A DNA stretch of 64,000 nt from Pyxidicoccus fallax (GTDB lineage Bacteria; Myxococcota; Myxococcia; Myxococcales; Myxococcaceae). The notes under the pieces are model-generated. The model was not told where the DNA came from, did not search any database, and saw only the letters and a list, made by a program, of their open reading frames with translations. The position numbers were made by a program, and so were the translations under genes. The stretch spans positions 1 to 64,000 of the forward strand of contig NZ_JABBJJ010000017.1 in the NCBI RefSeq assembly GCF_012933655.1, given 5' to 3'. The stretch's first letter is position 1, and each line of letters starts with the position of its first letter. Below are positions 7,261-16,099 of the stretch, one piece after another.

Positions 7261-10247
7261 TTCGGGCCCGCCGGCGGCACCGTGCCGGTCTGGAGGAAGG
7301 TGGTGACCTGGCGCTGGGCGGCGTCGGCCACCACGCCGTTCGGGTAGCGCTGGAGCAGGAAGGAGTGGCGGACGGTTTCCGGCAGGAAGGGCAGGCTCCA
7401 GCGCGAGACGGCGCAGCGGTTCTCATCTCCCGCGTTGGCCGCCGCGATGAACTTCTCCGTCAGCGGCGTGGGAAAGGTCGCGTTCCCCTCGACGTACTGG
7501 ATGAACACCTGCCGCCCCTGCGGCGCGCCCGCGCGATCCACGAGCGCCCGGGCCGCGTTCCACGGGTCCGCCGCGTCCAGCGCCTGGCGCTGAAGCTGGG
7601 TGAGTGCGTCGAACGCGGGCGTCCCCCGCGTGTAGCCCATCGCCCCGAGCATGCCGAGATACGCTTCCCGCCGGGAGATCATGGGGAATGACGTCATCTG
7701 GAGCTCCAGCGGGTCGGCCGCGGGCACGTTGAGCACGGCGCGCCGGATGTCATCATTCACCGCGAGGAAGAGCGAGCCCGTCATCGCGCCCAGGCCCACG
7801 CCCACGAGGTGTGGCCGCGTGGTGTCCAGCCTCACGTCGCCGAGCGCCGCGGCCAGCTCCGCGCTCCGGAGCACGCGGAGCAGCTGCCCCTGGTCCACGG
7901 CCGCCTGCCGGAGGTTGTCGCGCGTGGCGAACGGCAAATGGGGCTGGAGCATGTTCCAGCCGGAGATGGCGACCGGATACAGAGGGGTGTCATACCGGCG
8001 GAAGTCGCCGCCCTCGCAGTAGCCCTGCCCGTCGCCCGAGGAAACGCAGCGGCCCTGCCCGGCCATGGCGCAGAACACGTCCCCCTCCGCACCCGGCGAG
8101 CTATCGCAGACCTGACGCATGGAGGGGTGCGGCGCCACGCAGCGGCCATGGGACTCCGCGCCCGGCTGGTTCAAGCACCACTGCGCCTCCCCGCAGGCGT
8201 CGTCGTCGCTGTCGATGTCCGGGATGCCGCTGCCCAGGCCGCTGCCCACGCAGGTGCTCCGGTCTCCGTGGTGGACGGCGTCCAGGGCGGCGGCGGCGAA
8301 GCCCGCGCGCGCCAGCTCGTTGGCGATGTAGAGCAGGTCCAGCCGGCTGCCCCCCAGCTCGTGCGAGAAGAGGACGACGGGCCAGCCTCCCGCGGGCATG
8401 GCCCCGCTCGGCACCGTCAGCAGCGCCTTCGCCCGCTGCCGCTGGGGCGGCGTGGAGTCGATGGTGCCTCCGGGGCCGGTGAGCAGGTGGGCAACGGGCA
8501 CAGAGACTTCGTAGAGCCAGCCGAGCTGGTCATGGGGCAGGCCGTAGCCCGCCAGCCGGTGCGTCATGTCGGAGACGTAGTTCGGCGCGGAGGGCAGCGT
8601 CTCCACCACCGCCGAGAGCCCCCGGAGCGCGCTCAGCGTGGACTGCGTGCGGAACACGGTGGCCAGCGCCACCTGGGAGCGCGGAAGGCCGTGCGCCTCC
8701 AGCTCGTCCAGGGCGGGCTTCAGGGACTGGCGCAGCGGCTCCAGGGCGAGCGCGATGGAGTCGGGCACCATCGCCACCTGGCTGCGGCCCTGGCTGTCGA
8801 CGAGCGGGGCCTTCAGCCGCAGCAGCGCCCAGGCCGGCGCGGCCATCACCTGCCGGTCCCGCAGGTCCCGCAGGTCGGTGGTCATGACGGCCGCGTACGT
8901 GGTGCGCTCCTCCAGCGGGAGCTGGGGGACGAACTGAAGCTCCGGTGGCGAGGTCGGGTTGCCCCCCTCGGGCGTCCGGCTGGAGGCACAGTTGAGGCAG
9001 GCCACCACGGAGGGCGCCGGTCCCGCGCCTCCCAGGCGGAGGAACCGGGTGCCGGCGGCGAGCGTCTCCGGGTTCAACTGGCCCTCACTCAGGACGCCCT
9101 TCGTCGGGTGGTTCTCCGAGACGATGACTCCCGTCGTGGAGAAGCCGTCCAGCTTGTTGAGGCCCCGGGTGAGCTCCACCTGGAACCCCGGCGCGCCCGG
9201 CCGCGGCTCCGGCAGGTTCACCCGCGTCCCGTCGGCGGAGAGGAGCAGGTTGCTCGGATACGGAGCCGTATTGCTCCACGGGTCGAACGACGCCTGCGGG
9301 CGGCCCGTCACGGTGAAGGTCCACAACGCCACCACGTCCTCGCGGCGGATGCCCTGGCTCACGAGGTCGTTCAGCCAGGGCGCATAGGCCAGGCGCAGGC
9401 GCTCCAGGGCGGATGCATCCACGTCCGCGAGCCCCGGGACGGTGCTGCGGCCCGAGTCGTCCACCAGCGGCGTGGTGGAGCGCACCCATTGCCAGACGGG
9501 ACTTCCAGCGACCTGCCGGAACTGCGTGTCCCTCACCCCCTGCTCGCCGCCGAGGACCGCGATGCCGTACCGCCCACCGGCAGGCCAGCCCGTCGGGGCG
9601 TGGACGACGATGCGCTGCGTGTCGCTGTTGTAGCCGACGCCGACATCCCCGGGCACGGGCGGGACGCTGGCGCGGAACACCCGGACGGTGTTGGCGTTGA
9701 CGGTGGACGGGTCGAGCGGGGCCGAGGTCCGCGCGGTGGCGGCGACCGACGTCAAGAAGCCGTCGAGGGTATTGAGGTAGTCGCGCGTGAACTCCTGCTG
9801 GGCGGGAGAGTCATCCGGAGACACCGGCAGGCGCACCAGCCCCGTGCTCGGGTCGAGCTGCAGGTCGTTGGGCTCGGGGATGACGGGCCGGTCGCCGCGC
9901 GGGGCGAAGAGGACGACGGTCTGCTGGGGCCCCGCGTCCGGCGTTCCCGCGTCGGTGTCTCCCGCGTCCGGCGTCCCCGCGTCGGCGTCTCCCGCGTCGG
10001 GCCGCGCCGGGGCATCCTCGCAGGTGCCTTCCTGGCAGGTCTCTCCGGTGCCACACGCACGGCAGGCGGCGCCGCCCTGGCCACAGGCGAGCGCGGTGGT
10101 GCCGGGCTCGCAGGTGCCGGCGTTGCAGCAGCCGTCACAGGACATGGGCCCGCACGCGGGTGCGTCGGGCGGATTCGAGGACTCGCCGCAGGCGGTGGCC
10201 AGCAGCAGCACCATGGCCGCGCAGGCCACGGAGGAAATGAAACGCAT
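7257..10247 (-). CDS. lipase-like alpha/beta-hydrolase lipoprotein, likely non-catalytic
   Basis: A 996-residue exported lipoprotein (lipobox LATAC near residue 20). It has a Cys-rich segment, an Asp-Ala-Gly/Pro repeat linker (PDAGDADAGTPDAG), then a domain resembling the N-terminus of bacterial virulence-factor lipases and a C-terminal alpha/beta-hydrolase fold. The oxyanion-loop region VVLFSHELGGSR and the strand ALDAVHHGDR are recognisable. Where GxSxG is expected the sequence reads HLVGVGLGAM, with Gly818 in place of the nucleophile Ser. A Cys-rich insert lies between about 690 and 760. The ATG at 10247 has GGGAGC upstream; the open frame continues to 10712 but lacks support. Substrate binding without hydrolysis, or an unusual catalytic arrangement, is possible. 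Confidence 0.75.
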   Translation of the reverse strand: MRFISSVACAAMVLLLATACGESSNPPDAPACGPMSCDGCCNAGTCEPGTTALACGQGGAACRACGTGETCQEGTCEDAPARPDAGDADAGTPDAGDTDAGTPDAGPQQTVVLFAPRGDRPVIPEPNDLQLDPSTGLVRLPVSPDDSPAQQEFTRDYLNTLDGFLTSVAATARTSAPLDPSTVNANTVRVFRASVPPVPGDVGVGYNSDTQRIVVHAPTGWPAGGRYGIAVLGGEQGVRDTQFRQVAGSPVWQWVRSTTPLVDDSGRSTVPGLADVDASALERLRLAYAPWLNDLVSQGIRREDVVALWTFTVTGRPQASFDPWSNTAPYPSNLLLSADGTRVNLPEPRPGAPGFQVELTRGLNKLDGFSTTGVIVSENHPTKGVLSEGQLNPETLAAGTRFLRLGGAGPAPSVVACLNCASSRTPEGGNPTSPPELQFVPQLPLEERTTYAAVMTTDLRDLRDRQVMAAPAWALLRLKAPLVDSQGRSQVAMVPDSIALALEPLRQSLKPALDELEAHGLPRSQVALATVFRTQSTLSALRGLSAVVETLPSAPNYVSDMTHRLAGYGLPHDQLGWLYEVSVPVAHLLTGPGGTIDSTPPQRQRAKALLTVPSGAMPAGGWPVVLFSHELGGSRLDLLYIANELARAGFAAAALDAVHHGDRSTCVGSGLGSGIPDIDSDDDACGEAQWCLNQPGAESHGRCVAPHPSMRQVCDSSPGAEGDVFCAMAGQGRCVSSGDGQGYCEGGDFRRYDTPLYPVAISGWNMLQPHLPFATRDNLRQAAVDQGQLLRVLRSAELAAALGDVRLDTTRPHLVGVGLGAMTGSLFLAVNDDIRRAVLNVPAADPLELQMTSFPMISRREAYLGMLGAMGYTRGTPAFDALTQLQRQALDAADPWNAARALVDRAGAPQGRQVFIQYVEGNATFPTPLTEKFIAAANAGDENRCAVSRWSLPFLPETVRHSFLLQRYPNGVVADAAQRQVTTFLQTGTVPPAGPN

Positions 10248-10296
10248 CGGGAAAGCTCCCTGAAGGTCGGCTCGCTCGGGGGAGACGGGGACACTA

Positions 10297-10309
10297 GCAC
10301 TGTCAGTGC
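10297..10309. promoter_or_regulatory. perfect palindrome in divergent spacer (candidate operator)
   Basis: GCACTG-T-CAGTGC lies in the 94-base spacer between the divergently transcribed lipase-like lipoprotein (start 10247) and the alpha/beta hydrolase (start 10342). Symmetry and position suit a dimeric repressor controlling both genes. No candidate regulator gene is adjacent, and no promoter boxes were assigned. Confidence 0.4.
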
Positions 10310-10341
10310 CAGGGACAGCCAACCCCTTTGGGAAGGCTCGT

Positions 10342-11274
10342 ATGAGGAAGCAGCGCGCTCTCCCCAATCCCACCGGTGCCGCCATGCCGCCCTCCCCTGC
10401 TTCGAAGCCGTCCCTCCCGACTCCCGCGCCCGCCCGCGTCACGCCCCTCGCGGTGCGACGGCACACCGTGAAGGGCGCCGGAGGGGTGGAGCTATGCGTG
10501 GCGGAGACCGGCAACCCCGAGGGCCGGGCGGTGCTCTTCGTCCACGGCTTCTGCCAGTCGCACCTCGCGTGGCGATACCAGTTCGAGAGCGAGCTGGCCC
10601 GGGACTTCCGCCTCGTGGCGATGGACCTGCGCGGCCATGGCGACTCGGACACGCCCGAGGGGGCGTATGCCGACAGCCGCGACCAGGCCGGGGACGTGCA
10701 CGCCGTCATCACCGCGCTGCGCCTGCACCGTCCCGTCCTCGTGGGCTGGTCCTACGGCGGCGTGGTCGTCACGGACTACCTGCGTCATCACGGGGACGCG
10801 CAACTGGCGGGCGTGCAGTTCGTCGGCGCGCTCACGCGGGTGGGCCGGCCGGAGTTCTTCGCGGACTTCGGGCCCGGTTTCCTCCAGCTCGTACCCCGGC
10901 TGCTCGGCCAGGACGCGGATGGGGGCCTCGCCGCGCTCGCGGAGTTCGCGAGCCTGCTGTCCCACCAGCCCGTGCCGGCGGAGCGGCTGGCGGAGGTGGT
11001 GGCCTACAACAGCCGCGTCCCCCTCCACGTCCGCCTGGGCATCGGCCAGCGGGTGGCGGATGGCGACGACGTGCTCCCTCGCCTGAAGGTGCCTGTGCTC
11101 ATCACCCACGGGCAGGCGGACGGCGTGGTGCTGCCCGCCACCAGCCAGCACATCGCCTCACGGGTGCAGGGCGCGGAGCTGTCGCTCTACCCGGAGGTCG
11201 GCCACTCGCCCTTCTCCGAGGACGCGGCGCGCTTCAACCAGGAGCTGGCCGCCTTCGTGGCCCGCTGCGCCTAG
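10342..11274 (+). CDS. alpha/beta-fold hydrolase
   Basis: A 310-residue cytoplasmic hydrolase. The fold is complete: oxyanion loop LFVHGFCQS, MDLRGHGDS, nucleophile elbow LVGWSYGGVV (Ser), acid region THGQADGVV and catalytic His in EVGHSPF. It resembles epoxide-hydrolase/haloperoxidase-type enzymes; the substrate cannot be read from sequence. The ATG at 10342 is preceded by GGAAGG at good spacing, better than a frame start at 10306. A 20-residue Pro/Ala-rich N-terminal extension precedes the domain. Its TAG stop and that of the convergent gene share the palindrome CTAG. Confidence 0.85.
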   Translation: MRKQRALPNPTGAAMPPSPASKPSLPTPAPARVTPLAVRRHTVKGAGGVELCVAETGNPEGRAVLFVHGFCQSHLAWRYQFESELARDFRLVAMDLRGHGDSDTPEGAYADSRDQAGDVHAVITALRLHRPVLVGWSYGGVVVTDYLRHHGDAQLAGVQFVGALTRVGRPEFFADFGPGFLQLVPRLLGQDADGGLAALAEFASLLSHQPVPAERLAEVVAYNSRVPLHVRLGIGQRVADGDDVLPRLKVPVLITHGQADGVVLPATSQHIASRVQGAELSLYPEVGHSPFSEDAARFNQELAAFVARCA

Positions 11275-13079
11275 CGCGGCGCGGGCGCGGCCTTCCTCGC
11301 CGCCACCCAGCCCTGGACCTTCTTCTCCAGCACGTCCAGCGGCAGTGAGCCGTCGAGCAGCACCACGTCGTGGAACTCGCGCACGTCGAAGCGGGAGCCC
11401 AGCTCCTTCTCGGCGCGCGTGCGCAGCTCGCGAATCTTCAGCTGGCCAATCTTGTAGGCCAGCGCCTGCGCCGGCCACGCGATGTAGCGGTCGACTTCGT
11501 TGGTGGTGTCCAGCTCCTGGCGCGGCGAGTTCTCCATGAAGAAGTCGAGCGCCTGCTGGCGCGTCCAGCGCTTGGAGTGCATGCCGGTGTCCACGACGAG
11601 CCGGACGGCGCGCCACATGTCGTACGCGAGCTGGCCGAACTTGTCGTACGGGTCCTCGTACAGGCCCAGCTCGTCGCCCAGCGTCTCGCAGTACAGGGCC
11701 CAGCCCTCGCCGTAGGCCACGTGGTAGCCGAAGCGCCGGAAGTCGGGGATGCCGGTCTGCTCCGCGGCCAGGGACGTCTGGAGGTGGTGGCCGGGCACCG
11801 CCTCATGCAGCGTGAGGGGCACCATCTCCCAGCGGGGCCGCGTCTCCGGGCGGTAGAGATTCACGAGGTACGTACCGGGGCGCGAGCCGTCCGACGCACC
11901 CGGGTAGTAGAAGCCCGTCGTCGCGTCCGGAGCCATGGCCTCCGGCGTCGGCTCCACGCCGTACGGCTGCCGCGGCAGCGTCTTGAACAGTCGCACCAGC
12001 AGCGGGTCGATGCGCTTGGACAGGCTGCGGTAGCGCGTCAGCAGCTCGTCGCCCGTCTTGTAATAGAAGCGCGCGTCGCTCCGCAGGAAGCGGAAGAACT
12101 CCGCCAACGAGCCCTGGAAGCCCGCCTTCGCCTTCACCGCCTCCATCTCCGCGCGGATGCGCTTCACCTCGGACAGCCCCAGCGCGTGAATCTCGTCCGG
12201 CGTCAGCGACGTCGTCGTGTACTTGCGCGCGAGGAACGCGTACAGCTCCGCGCCCTGCGGAAGCTGCCAGATGCCCACCTGCTCCGGGCCCTTGGGGACG
12301 TACTCGGTGGTGAGGAACTGGTGGTAGCGCTTCAGCGCGGGCAGCACGCCCTGGGCGATGGCGGCGCGGCCCGCGGCGGCCAGCCGCTGCTGCTCGGCCG
12401 CGGGGATGCTGGCGGGGAATCGCTCGAAGGGGTTGTGGAAGCCGCTCTTCGCCGGATCCTCCACGAGCTGCTTCTCCACCTGCGAAGGCATCCTGCGCAC
12501 GACGGGCTGGGGATGCACGAGCCCCTGCCGCAGGCCCTCGCGCATCAGCGCGATGACCTGGTCCACGTAGGTGCTGAAGCCCTTGAGCCGGGCAATCCAG
12601 TCCTCGTAGTCCCGCACGGTCTCGAAGCGCAGGTTGTCCGCGAGCTGGTACGCCGTCTGGACGCCGGGCGGCTGCTTGATGCCCTCGGGGATGCTGCCCA
12701 TGTGGTTAGACGGCAGCAGGTACCACTTGAAGCGGTGCTCCTCGGCCCACAGCTCGTAGTCGCGGAGGAACAGGTCGTAGTTGAGCTGGTCCGCGGCGGA
12801 GAGCTTCGCGCGGTCCAGCTTCTTCAGCCGGGCGATGACCTGGAGGTTGTGCTGATGGTCCGCCTCGATGGCCTGGAGGCTCAGGTCATCCCAGCGGTCA
12901 TTCCACCGGCGGTCCCCCGCCACGGACGCATACGTCGGGCTGTGCTCCAGCTGGTACTGCCACTCGCTCTGGATGAGCTTGTGCAGCGCGGCGGCGGGAG
13001 CCTCGGACTTCGCGGCTTCGGCATCGGGAGACAGCATGGCGATGGACCCCAGGGCAAGCAGGAAGAGGACGCGGACCAT
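11271..13079 (-). CDS. DUF885 zinc metallopeptidase-like exported protein
   Basis: A 602-residue protein with a signal peptide (MVRVLFLLALGSIAML...AEA), so probably periplasmic or secreted. It matches the DUF885 family in length and core, with HEAVPGHH at 425-432 (HExxxHH-type zinc ligands) and the downstream segment GYHVAYGEGWALYCE carrying a conserved Glu. The family is peptidase-like, related to M32-type carboxypeptidases, and is frequently secreted by myxobacteria; specificity is unknown. The ATG at 13079 is chosen because it begins the signal peptide; a frame start at 13139 would add charged residues ahead of it. Confidence 0.85.
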   Translation of the reverse strand: MVRVLFLLALGSIAMLSPDAEAAKSEAPAAALHKLIQSEWQYQLEHSPTYASVAGDRRWNDRWDDLSLQAIEADHQHNLQVIARLKKLDRAKLSAADQLNYDLFLRDYELWAEEHRFKWYLLPSNHMGSIPEGIKQPPGVQTAYQLADNLRFETVRDYEDWIARLKGFSTYVDQVIALMREGLRQGLVHPQPVVRRMPSQVEKQLVEDPAKSGFHNPFERFPASIPAAEQQRLAAAGRAAIAQGVLPALKRYHQFLTTEYVPKGPEQVGIWQLPQGAELYAFLARKYTTTSLTPDEIHALGLSEVKRIRAEMEAVKAKAGFQGSLAEFFRFLRSDARFYYKTGDELLTRYRSLSKRIDPLLVRLFKTLPRQPYGVEPTPEAMAPDATTGFYYPGASDGSRPGTYLVNLYRPETRPRWEMVPLTLHEAVPGHHLQTSLAAEQTGIPDFRRFGYHVAYGEGWALYCETLGDELGLYEDPYDKFGQLAYDMWRAVRLVVDTGMHSKRWTRQQALDFFMENSPRQELDTTNEVDRYIAWPAQALAYKIGQLKIRELRTRAEKELGSRFDVREFHDVVLLDGSLPLDVLEKKVQGWVAARKAAPAPR

Positions 13080-13161
13080 GGTCCTTCTTCGCACCGTCAG
13101 GGCCTCGAATCCACCGCTCCCGCGTCCGGCCCGAGACACTCACCGCGAATCCCCGGGCGCG

Positions 13162-15117
13162 TCAGGGACTCGCTGGCACAGGCGCCTCCGGCAGCGGTCG
13201 CTTGAGGATGACGAGGGCCAGCGTCGTCGCCAGCGTGCCGGCGAGGATGGCCACGAGGTAGAGCCCCACCGGCTGCACCGCGTTGGGGATGGCGAGCACG
13301 AACACGCCCCCGTGCGGCGCGCGCAGCCCGCAGCCGAACCACATGGACAGTGCCCCCGTCACCGCCGAGCCGAACACGATGGCGGGGATGACGCGCAGCG
13401 GGTCCTTGGCGGCGAAGGGAATGGCCCCCTCGGTGATGAAGGACAAACCCAGCACGGCGGCGGCCTTGCCGGCCTCACGCTCCTGCAGCGTGAAGCGGTT
13501 CCGGGCCACCACCGTCGCCAGGGCCAGCCCGAGCGGCGGCGTCATGCCGGCGGCCATCACCGCGGCCATCGGCGTGAAGGCGTTGGAGCCGAGCAGCCCC
13601 ACCGCGAAGGCATAGGCCGCCTTGTTGACGGGGCCGCCGGTGTCGATGGCCACCATCGCCCCCAGCAGCAGCCCGAGGAGGATGGCGTTGGCACCGCGCA
13701 GCCCGGTGAGGAAGTCCGTCAGTCCGCGCATGATGGCGGCCACGGGCGCGCCAATCACGTAGACCATCAGCAGGCCGACGACGAGCGACGACAGCAGCGG
13801 GAGGATGAGGACGGGCTTCAGTCCTTCCAGGTTGGCGGGCAGCTTGATGTGGTCCCGGAACCACCGCGCCACGTAGCCCGCGAGGAAGCCCGCGGCGATG
13901 CCTCCGAGGAAGCCCGCGCCGATGCCGCTCGCCAGCATGCCGCCGATGAAGCCCGGGGCCAGTCCCGGCCGGTCCGCGATGGAGTACGCGATGTAGCCCG
14001 CCAGCGCGGGCACCATGAGGGCGAAGGCGGCCTGGCCAATCTGCATCAGCGCCGCGGGCAGCGTGCCCTCCTGCTCGAAGGCCTCGATGCCGAAGACGAA
14101 GGACAGCGCCATGACGAGGCCGCCCGCCACCACGAACGGGAGCATGAAGGACACGCCCGTCAGCAGGTGCTTGTAGGCGCCCGTGGGCTCCGCCTTCACG
14201 CGCGTGCCGGTGTGGACCTGGGGCACGGCCTCCGCCGGAGTGGCCGCCGTTCCGCCCTCAGGCAGCGCGAGGGCCCTCGAAATCACCGAATCGGCCTGCT
14301 TCAGCGCCTCGCCCACGGACGTCTTCAGCAGCCGCTTGCCGGCGAAGCGCTCGGTGGAGACGTGCGTGTCGGCGCCGATGATGACCGCGTCCGCGGCGGC
14401 GATCTCCTCCGGCGTCAGCAGGTTCTTCGCACCCACGGAGCCCTGCGTCTCGACCTTGATGGTGTAGCCCTTCGCCTTCGCGGCGCGCGTCAGGGCCTCG
14501 GCCGCCATGAAGGTGTGGGCGATGCCCGTGGGGCACGCGGTGATGGCCACGAGGCGGCCGGAGCCGCCAGGCGCGGCGGCCTGCGCGCCGACCGCGCTCT
14601 CCGCTCCGGCCGGACCTCGAGGCGTCGCCGCACCCGAGGGCTGCATGGCCGAGGAGCCACCCGTCCCCACGGCGCCCGAAGACGGCGACGCAGCCGGGCC
14701 GGATGGCGCCCCACCCGCGAAGCCTCCGGCCCCACCCGGAGCCGATGACAGCGACGGGCCGGCCCGTGGCGCGTGCATTCCCGGCGCTCCGCCAGGGACA
14801 GGGCCCGCGCCAGTCGCGCGCGCCACCGCCTCCTCGATGATGTGGTCCGTCTCGCGGATGGCCGCCGCCGTGGAGGTCCGGATGATGCGCTTGCCCTGGA
14901 AGCGGGACTCGTCGACGGTGATGTCCGCGGCGACGATGACCGCGTCCGCGGCGCCGACCGCCGCCGGGTCCAGCGGCTCGCGCACGCCTCCGGAGCCCAT
15001 CATCTCCACGGAGATTTCGTGCCCCTTGAGCGTGGCCACCCGGCGCAGCGCCTCCGCGGCCATGACGGTGTGGGCGATTCCCGTCGGGCAGGCGGTGATG
15101 GCTACCAGTTTCGCCAT
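13162..15117 (-). CDS. fruA: PTS fructose transporter, EIIB-EIIB-EIIC
   Basis: A 651-residue fructose-family PTS permease. Two EIIB domains occur: residues 1-100 with Cys10 in [11 protein letters not shown], and about 187-285 with Cys195 in the same motif. A Gly/Ala/Pro/Ser-rich linker of about 85 residues separates them. EIIC (about 315-645) has 8-10 hydrophobic segments. FruA proteins often carry a degenerate first IIB; here both keep the phosphorylatable Cys. Imports fructose as fructose 1-phosphate. Third gene of the operon, 25 bases after fruK. The symbol should not be confused with the myxobacterial developmental regulator of the same name. Confidence 0.92.
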   Translation of the reverse strand: MAKLVAITACPTGIAHTVMAAEALRRVATLKGHEISVEMMGSGGVREPLDPAAVGAADAVIVAADITVDESRFQGKRIIRTSTAAAIRETDHIIEEAVARATGAGPVPGGAPGMHAPRAGPSLSSAPGGAGGFAGGAPSGPAASPSSGAVGTGGSSAMQPSGAATPRGPAGAESAVGAQAAAPGGSGRLVAITACPTGIAHTFMAAEALTRAAKAKGYTIKVETQGSVGAKNLLTPEEIAAADAVIIGADTHVSTERFAGKRLLKTSVGEALKQADSVISRALALPEGGTAATPAEAVPQVHTGTRVKAEPTGAYKHLLTGVSFMLPFVVAGGLVMALSFVFGIEAFEQEGTLPAALMQIGQAAFALMVPALAGYIAYSIADRPGLAPGFIGGMLASGIGAGFLGGIAAGFLAGYVARWFRDHIKLPANLEGLKPVLILPLLSSLVVGLLMVYVIGAPVAAIMRGLTDFLTGLRGANAILLGLLLGAMVAIDTGGPVNKAAYAFAVGLLGSNAFTPMAAVMAAGMTPPLGLALATVVARNRFTLQEREAGKAAAVLGLSFITEGAIPFAAKDPLRVIPAIVFGSAVTGALSMWFGCGLRAPHGGVFVLAIPNAVQPVGLYLVAILAGTLATTLALVILKRPLPEAPVPASP

Positions 15118-15142
15118 GGTCGTCCCTCCTCCTCACTCCTGC

Positions 15143-16099
15143 TCAGGCACTGCCCAGGGAATGAATCGCCACCCCCCGCATCAACTCCTCCACGCGCTCC
15201 GGCGGGGGCGCCACCGGACCGACCCGCGCCAGCTTGCCGGCGGCGAAGGCCGTGGCCCTCCGCGCGCACGTCTCCAGGTCGCTCCCCGCCAGCCGCGCCG
15301 CCAGCACGCCGGACACCATGGCGTCCCCCGCGCCCACCGTGCTCGCCACCTCCACCCGGGGCGGCACCGCCAGCAGCACGCCCTCCCGCGCGACGAAGAT
15401 GGCCCCGTCCGCCCCCAGTGACACCACCACCAGCGCGATGCCCGTCGCGTGAAGCTCCCGCGCCGCGCGCACCACCTCCGCCCTGTCCGGAAGCGGCCGG
15501 CCGAGCAGCTCGGACAGCTCGTGTGCGTTCGGCTTCACGAAGTCGGGCCGCGCGGCCACCGCGTGCCGCAGCGGCGCGCCGCTGGTGTCCACCGCCACCA
15601 ACGCGCCCCGCGCCCGCAGTCGCGCCGTCAGCGTCGCGTAGGCGTCCTCGGGCACGCCGGCCGGCAGGCTGCCGGCGAGCACGAAGCACCCGTTGTCATC
15701 GGCGAGTCCTTCCACCTTCTCGGTGAGCAGCTCCATCGCCCCGTCCGGGACGCGCAGACCCGGCAGGTTGAGGTCCGTCACCGCGCCGCCCGCGCGGTCC
15801 ACGACCTTGATGTTGACGCGGCTGGAGCCGGGCAGGCGCATGCAGCGGTCCTGGATGCCCCGCTCGCGGAACAACGCCTCGAACACCTGCGCGTTGTCCC
15901 TCCCGAGGAAGCCCGTGGCGGTGACGGGTGAGGCGCCGCCGGACAGGAACGCCGCCACGTTGATGGCCTTGCCCCCCGCGGTGCGCGTCTCGGACACCAC
16001 GCGGTTGACGGCGCCCGCCGTGAAGCCCGGGCAGTCCAGCGTGTGGTCGATGGCCGAGTTCAGGCTGACGGTGACGATGCCGGGCTTCGTCGGAGTCAC
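15143..16099 (-). CDS. fruK: 1-phosphofructokinase
   Basis: A 318-residue PfkB-family sugar kinase that phosphorylates fructose 1-phosphate to fructose 1,6-bisphosphate. Visible motifs are VSLNSAIDHTL at the N-terminus, GGKAINVA, FVKPNAHELSELLG and the catalytic STVGAGDAMVSG near residue 250, with the base Asp in GAGD. The gene overlaps the upstream EIIA-HPr-EI gene by four bases, indicating translational coupling, and feeds PTS-imported sugar into glycolysis. Confidence 0.93.
   Translation of the reverse strand: MTPTKPGIVTVSLNSAIDHTLDCPGFTAGAVNRVVSETRTAGGKAINVAAFLSGGASPVTATGFLGRDNAQVFEALFRERGIQDRCMRLPGSSRVNIKVVDRAGGAVTDLNLPGLRVPDGAMELLTEKVEGLADDNGCFVLAGSLPAGVPEDAYATLTARLRARGALVAVDTSGAPLRHAVAARPDFVKPNAHELSELLGRPLPDRAEVVRAARELHATGIALVVVSLGADGAIFVAREGVLLAVPPRVEVASTVGAGDAMVSGVLAARLAGSDLETCARRATAFAAGKLARVGPVAPPPERVEELMRGVAIHSLGSA

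Noticed and set aside
7809-11348. A 1179-codon forward open frame across the lipase-like gene.
   Set aside because: It is antisense to two well-supported genes, with Arg/Gly/His-rich composition typical of a GC-driven shadow frame.
15118-15142. Short fruK-fruA gap examined for a Cra-like operator or terminator.
   Set aside because: Only 25 bases, containing a ribosome binding site but no symmetric element.
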